Shown here one piece after another: positions 58,271-64,000 of a stretch of DNA of 64,000 bases. The position numbers and the translations under genes are program-made. Position 1 is the first letter of the stretch, and every line of letters begins with the position of its first letter. The stretch comes from Burkholderiaceae bacterium (lineage in GTDB: Bacteria > Pseudomonadota > Gammaproteobacteria > Burkholderiales > Burkholderiaceae_C). The notes beneath the pieces were generated by a model. It was not told the DNA's origin and searched no databases. It saw only the letters and a list, made by a program, of their open reading frames with translations. Location of the stretch: positions 1,054,001-1,118,000 of the forward strand of contig JAHCKM010000001.1 in NCBI GenBank assembly GCA_026125795.1, given 5' to 3'.

Positions 58271-58720
58271 GTGGCTTTCCACGCGATCGTCCTCGACGCC
58301 AACATCCTGGTGCGCGCCGTGCTCGGCAGCCGCGTGTCGCGGCTGCTCGCCGATCACGTCACCAAGGTGTCGTTCCTGGCGCCCGCTGTCGCCTTCGACG
58401 AGGTGCGCGAGCACCTGCCGGCGATCCTTGCCAAACGCGGGCAGCCAGCCGAATCGACCAAGGCGGCGCTGGACAAGCTGGCGGCCCTCGAACGCGTCGT
58501 CGTCCCGGTGCCTGCCGAATCGTACCTGCCCATGAAGGATCGAGCCATGGCACGCATCGGCGGACGTGATCCCGATGACTGGCCGGTGCTGGCTTGCGCA
58601 CTTGCGGCCGACTGTCCGATCTGGACCGAAGACTCAGACTTCTTCGGTGCAGGGGTCGCGACGTGGACCACCTCAAACATCGAGTTGTTCCTCGCCGAAC
58701 CGAGGCGAGGCCGTGAGTGA
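58271..58720 (+). CDS. PIN-domain toxin (VapC-like ribonuclease)
   Basis: A 149-residue protein starting with GTG. PIN acidic residues are in VLDANILV, FDEVREHL, RDPDDWPVLACAL and WTEDSDFF. Toxins of this fold cleave RNA, often tRNA. It pairs with the Phd-like antitoxin 4 bp upstream. Being in a segment whose own integrase is broken, it may stabilise that segment. Confidence 0.88.
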   Translation: MAFHAIVLDANILVRAVLGSRVSRLLADHVTKVSFLAPAVAFDEVREHLPAILAKRGQPAESTKAALDKLAALERVVVPVPAESYLPMKDRAMARIGGRDPDDWPVLACALAADCPIWTEDSDFFGAGVATWTTSNIELFLAEPRRGRE

Positions 58721-58902
58721 AATCCGCTGCCGTAGCCAAACCGGGGGTGAGACTTGGATGACTTTCCTTCGCAAGACAGTGCAGTGCGCTGCGCGACTTT
58801 TGCGCGACTCGTCGGTGCGCGTTCCAGCATCTCCATGCACTGCGCGGGTTGAGGGCGCCGCTAAGTCGTTGATTCACATCACCCCATTCGGTATTCAGCC
58901 GG

Positions 58903-58947
58903 CTACGAACCAAGGGGTCGTGGGTTCGAATCCTGCCAGCCGCGCCA
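58903..58947 (+). repeat. Attachment-site copy 3: tRNA-Arg(ACG) 3' half
   Basis: Begins CTACGAACCAAGGGG and ends AGCCGCGCCA; one base longer than copy 2 in the G run. Upstream bases do not complete the anticodon stem, so this is again a 3' half. It marks the left edge of a third segment that carries the large helicase. Confidence 0.75.
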
Positions 58948-58955
58948 GTCAGATC

Positions 58956-58990
58956 AACGGGTTAGCTTCGACAGGAGCTGGCCCGTTTTC
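58956..58990 (+). terminator. Terminator after attachment copy 3
   Basis: Stem AACGGG-AGCT with AGCT-CCCGTT, internal TT/GG mismatch, then TTCCTTT. Same relative place as the hairpins after copies 1 and 2. Confidence 0.6.
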
Positions 58991-59210
58991 CTTTGTGGAG
59001 GCTCAGGGGTCCACTGAGGGGTCCACCGGCAGCGGGATCGAGTGAGGCAGCTTGGTACTTGCTGGGCTACCAATGCGTCGGAAGGTTGGGGAGGTCACGG
59101 CCTAGCTCAAGACTTCGCGCAGTACTTGTCGCGTCCCGGCGCCGGGCAGATCGAAGCGACATATCCATCGCTACGATGTGTGACAAAGGACGTGGCGGAG
59201 GGCGTTTCCG

Positions 59211-62200
59211 ATGGATGTTTTCGATCTGCGGCGTCAGATCGTCGAGGACTACGCGAACTTCGCGCGCTCGTTCACGCGCATCAAAGCCGATGACCTTCGC
59301 CGTCAGATTGACGAGGTCTACGCCAACGACCGCTTCTGGCCCGAGCCGCTGCTGCAGATCAGCCCGCACTTCGAGCCTGGCGCAACGGTCGATGAATTGG
59401 CGCGTCACGGTGAGATCGAGCAGACCACAGCACGAGTATTCCGGCGCCCCGACGCGCCGAGCGAGCCACTCCTCCTTCACACGCATCAAGTCCAGGCACT
59501 GACCGCGGCCCGTCAGGGTCGCAGCTTCGTTGTCACGACAGGCACGGGCTCCGGCAAGTCACTGTGCTTCTTCGTCCCGATCGTGGACGCGATCCTGCGG
59601 GCCAAGGTGGCCGATCCGAAGCCGTGCACCCGCGCAGTCATCGTCTATCCGATGAATGCGCTTGCGAACAGCCAGATGGAGGAGCTGGACAAGTTCCTCA
59701 AGCACGTCGCGCCGGAGCGCCCGCTGACGTTCAAACGCTATACCGGCCAGGAGTCCACGGAAGAGCGCCGCGCGGTTGCCGATAGTGCTCCCGACATTCT
59801 CCTGACCAACTTCATGATGCTCGAGTACCTGATGACACGTCAGGACTCGATCGATCGCGATGTCATCGGGAACTGCCAGGGTCTCCCTTTCCTCGTGCTC
59901 GACGAGCTGCACACCTACCGCGGGCGCCAGGGAGCAGACGTGGCGCTCTTGGTCCGGCGAGTGCGCGCGCTTCTCTCGCCAACGAGCCTGCAGTGCATCG
60001 GAACATCGGCCACGATGGCAAGCGGCAGTGAGGAAGCCCGGCGCGAGGCCGTTGCCAGGGTCGCATCAACGCTGTTTGGCAGTCCTGTGGCCCCGAGTGA
60101 CGTGATCGGCGAAACGCTGGTTCGCGCCACGGACAAGACCAGACACGCCGACTCCGTCCAGGCGGACCTGCCTACAGCCGTTGGGGCCGGAGTGCGTCGC
60201 GACTGCACTGACGCCGAGCTGGAACGGCACCCGCTTGCAATTTGGGTTGAGACCCGTTTGGGCCTCGAATGGGTTGACAACCGTTGGGTGCGTGCGAGGC
60301 CGAGAAGACTTCGCACAGCTACGGAGGAGTTGGCGCGAGACAGTGGTGCAACACTTGAGCGTTGCGAGGAGGTCTTGCGCGAGTTCTTGATGCTCAGCTC
60401 GCTGGCAGAGAGCGATCGCGCGTCCGGTCGCAGCAGCGGCGCGCGAGGGTTCTTCGCGTTCAAACTGCACCAGTTCGTCTCCGGAGCCGGATCGGCGTAT
60501 TGCACTCTCGATGCGCCAGGGCGCCGGGTCGTCACGGTTAACGCACAGCAGTTTCTGCCTGGCGACGAGTCGAAGCGCCTGTACCCGACGCACTTCTGCC
60601 GAGACTGCGGCCAGGAGTACCACCCGGTGTTCCTGGTACGACAGGACGGCGCCGGCCTACTGCTGCCGCGCGAGATCGACGATGTGCCGCCGGAACCGAA
60701 GGAGAAGACGGAGCCCGCGCCTGCCGATCGGCCCCGCTATGGCTTTGCCCTGCCTGAACCACCTGGCAACTCACTCGACTTCGAGGGTCGCGACGAAGAC
60801 TACCCAGACGCCTGGCTCGAAGAAGACAAGCATGGCACCTTGCGTCTCAAGGCAGATGCCCGTGCGTACCGGGCCGAGCGCATCCTGGTCGAGCCCACCG
60901 GCCGCGTGGGTGCAGGGCACCCGGTCTGGTTCGTGCCCGGCAAGTTCCGGTTCTGCCTGGCGTGCAAGACGGTTCATGCCGCACAGGGGAAGGACAACAA
61001 CCGCCTGGCAGCGCTATCGGCCGAGGGCCGGTCGTCGGCGACAACGCTTCTCACGCACTCCGTCCTACGCTGGATGCACAAGCAGCCTGCGGTCGCGATC
61101 CCACCGACGCGGCGCAAGTTGCTGGGCTTCACCGACAACCGCCAGGATGCCGCGCTGCAGTCCGGCCATTTCAACGACTTCCTCTTCGTCAGCCTGTTCC
61201 GTGCGGCCTTCCTGGGCGCCGTTCGTTCTGGCGGCGCAGAAGGGTTGTCCTCGGATCGGCTCGGCACCGCGCTTTTTCGCGCACTCGGGTTCGACCGCCC
61301 CGGCGCGCAAGGTCTCCGCGACGAGTGGCTCGTCGATCCCGAGGTGCAGGGCGCCAATCTGATCAACGCGCAGAAGGCGATGCGGCAGGTGTTGGCCTAT
61401 CGCGCCTGGTTCGATCAGCGCCGCGGTTGGCGCTTTACTAACCCGAATCTCGAACAGCTCGGACTCGTGCGTGTGAGCTACGTGGGCTTGGACGAGCTGT
61501 GCGCCGACCACACCCGCTTCGCCAGCGCTCCTGCGCTGCTCGCGGCAGCAACGCCGCAAGCCCGGCAGCGCGCTTACACGGTGGTGTTCGACGCCATGCG
61601 CCAAGCCCTCGCGATCGACGCCGAGGTGCTCGACGCCGCCGAGCAAGACGCGCTGCGCGGCCGTTCTATCAACACGCTGCGCAGTCCGTGGGGTATCGGT
61701 CGCGAAGAGCTGCTGCGCACGGCTCGCTACTTGATGCTGGCGCCACCGGCGCGGCGCGACAACTCGCTGGCCGACGAAGATCGACTGCTGCGAGCCGGCT
61801 ACCTCTCGGCGCTCGGGCGTGAGCTACGCAAGCCAGAGACCTGGGGCGGCGTCGCCGAAGCACGCAAGCTAAAGCGCGACGAGTACCAGCGCTTGCTGCA
61901 GCACATGCTCAACGCTGCTTCGGGTCTGGTGTCCCAGGTCGCCACGCCATTTGGCGATGCGGTTGGCTGGCACTTGAAGAGCATCTGCATCGAGTTCCAT
62001 GCCGGCGACGGCACCTCCGCACGCGGCGGCATGGACAACGCCTACTTCCGCTCGCTGTACGACAACCTGGCTCGCGCCATCGGCTCCGAGTTCCATCACT
62101 TCAGCTTCGAAGCCCGGGAGCACACGGCCCAGGTGGACAAGGACCGACGCGAAGCCCGCGAGCTGCGGTTCCGGTACGGCACCGAAGAACAGCAACGCTT

Positions 62201-64000
62201 GGCTGCGATGGCAGGCGAACTTCGTCAGCTTGGAGAGCACCAACGCTTTCTGCCCGTGCTCTTCTGCTCGCCGACGATGGAACTCGGCGTGGACATCTCG
62301 GCGCTCAACACCGTCTTCCTGCGCAACATGCCGCCCACGCCAGCCAACTACGCGCAGCGCAGTGGCCGCGCCGGCCGCAGCGGAATGCCATCGCTCGTGC
62401 TCACCTACTGCGCCGCGCGCAGCCCGCACGACCAGTACTTCTTCGCCGACCCGCCAGCCATGGTGCATGGCGAGGTGCGCGCACCAACGCTCGACCTGGC
62501 GAACGAAGAACTGGTGCGCAGCCACCTTCAAGCCGTATGGCTGGCTGCCACCGGCGTGCCGCTTTCCGCCTCGATCGCCGAGGTGGTCGAGCCCGATGAG
62601 GCGCTGCGGCTCCCGTTGCGCACTGAGGTGGCCGAGGCGTTGGCGATGCCCGAGATCGCGCCTCGCGCGCGAGCGCAGATCGAGAGCGTTCTGCGACTGG
62701 TCGAACCCGAACTGACAGCAACCAGTGCACCGTGGTTCACGGGCACGCCGGCGCTGGCCTCGGAGATCACCGACCGCGCCGCGCAGCGCTTCGACCGCGC
62801 CTTCGAGCGCTGGCGCGAGCTATTCCTGGGTGCGGCGTTGCAGCGCGACCAGTCGCGCCGCATCATGGACACGCACGGGCTGCCCGAGCGCGAGATTCGC
62901 GCCGCGCGTGTGCTGCACGCACAGGCGCTTGACCAGATTGCATTGCTCCAGCGCGGCCAGGAAAGCTTGTCGAGCGACTTCTACACGTACCGCTACCTGG
63001 CGACCGAAGGCTTTCTCCCGGGCTACAACTTCCCGCGTCTGCCGCTCACAGCCTTCGTTCCCGGCAGCGGTGAACGTGGCACGCAGGGTGCCTATCTGCA
63101 ACGCCCCCGCTTCCTGGCGCTCTCCGAGTTCGGACCCCGCAGCCTCGTCTATCACGAGGGTCGCGCCTACCGCGTCGTCGCGGCACAACTGTCTGCCCGG
63201 GGCGAAGCCGTCGGGCCCGGCGGGCAACTCGTCACTGATGTCGCCACCATCTGCAAGTCTTGCGGCGGCGGACACTTCCGCTCCGACGCCGCCGACCGCG
63301 ACCTCACGCACTGCCGTGCGTGCGGCACACCGCTGCTCGACAACGCGGACATCGTTCTCAACCTCTACCGCATCGAGAACGTCCGCACCCAGCCTGCCGA
63401 GCGCATCACCGTCAATGACGAGGAACGGCTGCGCCAGGGCTTCGACCTTCAGACCACGTTCCGCTGGGCCAGGCGCGAGAGCGGCCAGCCCGACGTGTAC
63501 CAGGTTAACGCTGCCGACGGCGAAGGGCTCGTCGCGCAGCTTCGCTACGGCCCGGGGGCCGAGATCAGCCGGCTCAACAAAGGCCTTCGGCGCCGAGCGA
63601 ACCCGAACGCGCACGGCTTCATGGTCAACCCGCTGAACGGCGCTTGGGCGCGCCTCGACGATGAGGATGCCGAACCTGATCCCACCCGTGCCGCGAACCA
63701 GCCAATCGTCCCCTGGGTGCTCGACCGCAAGAATGCTTTGCTGCTGCAACTGGCCGAACCCGATGCGAGCCAGACCACCATCGCCACCGTGCAGTACGGG
63801 CTGAAGCGCGGCATCGAGCGCGTGTTCCAGCTCGAAGAGTCCGAACTGCTCGCCGAGCCGCTGCCTGATCGTGCCCATCGCCGGGGCGTTCTTTTCTACG
63901 AGGCCACCGAAGGCGGCGCTGGCGTCCTGACGCGGCTCGTGCACGACCCCGAAGCCCTGGCTCGCGTGGCGCACGCCGCGCTGCTCAACCTGCACTTCGA
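59211..64000 (+). CDS. Giant DEAD/DEAH-type helicase with DUF1998-like C-terminus (DruE-like), partial
   Basis: At least 1596 residues from ATG 59211 (GGAGGG 8 bases upstream); no stop before the window end. Helicase motifs: Q-like LLLHTHQVQAL near 87, Walker A TGTGSGKS near 109, Walker B LVLDELHTYRG near 226, SAT (GTSATMAS) near 264, and motif VI QRSGRAGRSG near 1050. Zinc pairs CRDCGQ and CLACKT occur mid-protein and CKSCGGGH with CRACGTPL near 1352-1375. Size and layout suit DruE of Druantia anti-phage systems; a DISARM- or MrfA-type helicase is the alternative. Placed just after an attachment site, it looks like defence cargo; partner genes must lie beyond the window. Confidence 0.75.
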   Translation, partial: MDVFDLRRQIVEDYANFARSFTRIKADDLRRQIDEVYANDRFWPEPLLQISPHFEPGATVDELARHGEIEQTTARVFRRPDAPSEPLLLHTHQVQALTAARQGRSFVVTTGTGSGKSLCFFVPIVDAILRAKVADPKPCTRAVIVYPMNALANSQMEELDKFLKHVAPERPLTFKRYTGQESTEERRAVADSAPDILLTNFMMLEYLMTRQDSIDRDVIGNCQGLPFLVLDELHTYRGRQGADVALLVRRVRALLSPTSLQCIGTSATMASGSEEARREAVARVASTLFGSPVAPSDVIGETLVRATDKTRHADSVQADLPTAVGAGVRRDCTDAELERHPLAIWVETRLGLEWVDNRWVRARPRRLRTATEELARDSGATLERCEEVLREFLMLSSLAESDRASGRSSGARGFFAFKLHQFVSGAGSAYCTLDAPGRRVVTVNAQQFLPGDESKRLYPTHFCRDCGQEYHPVFLVRQDGAGLLLPREIDDVPPEPKEKTEPAPADRPRYGFALPEPPGNSLDFEGRDEDYPDAWLEEDKHGTLRLKADARAYRAERILVEPTGRVGAGHPVWFVPGKFRFCLACKTVHAAQGKDNNRLAALSAEGRSSATTLLTHSVLRWMHKQPAVAIPPTRRKLLGFTDNRQDAALQSGHFNDFLFVSLFRAAFLGAVRSGGAEGLSSDRLGTALFRALGFDRPGAQGLRDEWLVDPEVQGANLINAQKAMRQVLAYRAWFDQRRGWRFTNPNLEQLGLVRVSYVGLDELCADHTRFASAPALLAAATPQARQRAYTVVFDAMRQALAIDAEVLDAAEQDALRGRSINTLRSPWGIGREELLRTARYLMLAPPARRDNSLADEDRLLRAGYLSALGRELRKPETWGGVAEARKLKRDEYQRLLQHMLNAASGLVSQVATPFGDAVGWHLKSICIEFHAGDGTSARGGMDNAYFRSLYDNLARAIGSEFHHFSFEAREHTAQVDKDRREARELRFRYGTEEQQRLAAMAGELRQLGEHQRFLPVLFCSPTMELGVDISALNTVFLRNMPPTPANYAQRSGRAGRSGMPSLVLTYCAARSPHDQYFFADPPAMVHGEVRAPTLDLANEELVRSHLQAVWLAATGVPLSASIAEVVEPDEALRLPLRTEVAEALAMPEIAPRARAQIESVLRLVEPELTATSAPWFTGTPALASEITDRAAQRFDRAFERWRELFLGAALQRDQSRRIMDTHGLPEREIRAARVLHAQALDQIALLQRGQESLSSDFYTYRYLATEGFLPGYNFPRLPLTAFVPGSGERGTQGAYLQRPRFLALSEFGPRSLVYHEGRAYRVVAAQLSARGEAVGPGGQLVTDVATICKSCGGGHFRSDAADRDLTHCRACGTPLLDNADIVLNLYRIENVRTQPAERITVNDEERLRQGFDLQTTFRWARRESGQPDVYQVNAADGEGLVAQLRYGPGAEISRLNKGLRRRANPNAHGFMVNPLNGAWARLDDEDAEPDPTRAANQPIVPWVLDRKNALLLQLAEPDASQTTIATVQYGLKRGIERVFQLEESELLAEPLPDRAHRRGVLFYEATEGGAGVLTRLVHDPEALARVAHAALLNLHF

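Noticed and set aside
46560-58947. Complete tRNA-Arg genes at the three attachment copies
   Set aside because: Only 3' halves are present; upstream bases do not form acceptor, D or anticodon stems, so no tRNA gene was called.

Overview
The window looks like chromosome of a high-GC betaproteobacterium, probably a Burkholderiales member of the Rubrivivax/Methylibium/Aquincola type. This rests on GC-rich codon use, a bioB-pan cluster, and catabolic genes that closely resemble those described for tert-butyl alcohol and 2-hydroxyisobutyrate degraders. Names come from reading translations and motifs; no database search was run.

Layout. (1) 1-4182: core metabolism, with the tail of a CitE-like lyase, a citrate-synthase-fold citryl-CoA lyase, bioB, panD, panB and panC. 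(2) 4183-13039: a less GC-rich accessory stretch. Its minus-strand arm (MDR alcohol dehydrogenase, multiply frameshifted PucR/GAF regulator, ThDP-enzyme homologue with a degraded cofactor motif, thiolase-like protein without the usual Cys) looks partly decayed. Two multi-span membrane proteins lie on the plus strand. (3) 13106-17958, minus strand: a bacterial microcompartment (BMC) operon with pentamer, hexamer and tandem-domain shell proteins, an acylating aldehyde dehydrogenase, an EutJ-like chaperone and a malate-dehydrogenase-like protein carrying an extra N-terminal domain. (4) 18123-25762, plus strand: a divergent operon with a DUF7064-like protein, a HAD phosphatase, three proteins I cannot identify as a complex (one has a phosphohistidine-swivel-like motif), a winged-helix protein, a second BMC hexamer and an intact GAF/PucR activator. 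(5) 25781-29174, minus strand: an MdpJ/MdpK-like Rieske monooxygenase and reductase plus a tyrosine-type phosphatase. (6) 29476-35189, plus strand: an Ldh2-type dehydrogenase, a HIT protein, a pyruvate-phosphate-dikinase-like protein, a 3-hydroxyisobutyrate-dehydrogenase-like protein and a histidine phosphatase. (7) 35400-45130, plus strand: hcmB, CoA ligase, meaH and hcmA of 2-hydroxyisobutyryl-CoA mutase, two adenosyltransferases (one frameshifted), a ThDP 2-hydroxyacyl-CoA lyase candidate, a double gamma-carbonic-anhydrase-like protein and 3-hydroxybutyryl-CoA dehydrogenase. (8) 45158-64000: mobile DNA. Three copies of a tRNA-Arg 3' end, each followed by a hairpin, mark tandem integrations. 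They bracket two tyrosine integrases (one broken), an IS1182-type IS, an IS91-type transposase/integrase pair, a DUF4382 lipoprotein, a GGDEF protein, a PIN toxin-antitoxin pair and the start of a giant DruE-like helicase that runs off the window.

How it may work together (inference). The Rieske enzyme would hydroxylate a branched tertiary alcohol. The alcohol dehydrogenase and the microcompartment aldehyde dehydrogenase would carry the toxic aldehyde to 2-hydroxyisobutyrate or its CoA ester. HcmAB would isomerise 2-hydroxyisobutyryl-CoA to 3-hydroxybutyryl-CoA for oxidation, or the ThDP lyase would split it to acetone and formyl-CoA. The best internal evidence for linkage is a shared promoter layout, TTTGTCC directly upstream of a -35, 17 bp, then TAGAGT/TAGACT/TACAGT. 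It occurs at the BMC divergent promoter, at a decayed copy of that promoter near 11.5 kb, and at the Rieske operon. The BMC has no recognisable signature enzyme; the unidentified 20158-22366 genes are the best candidates.
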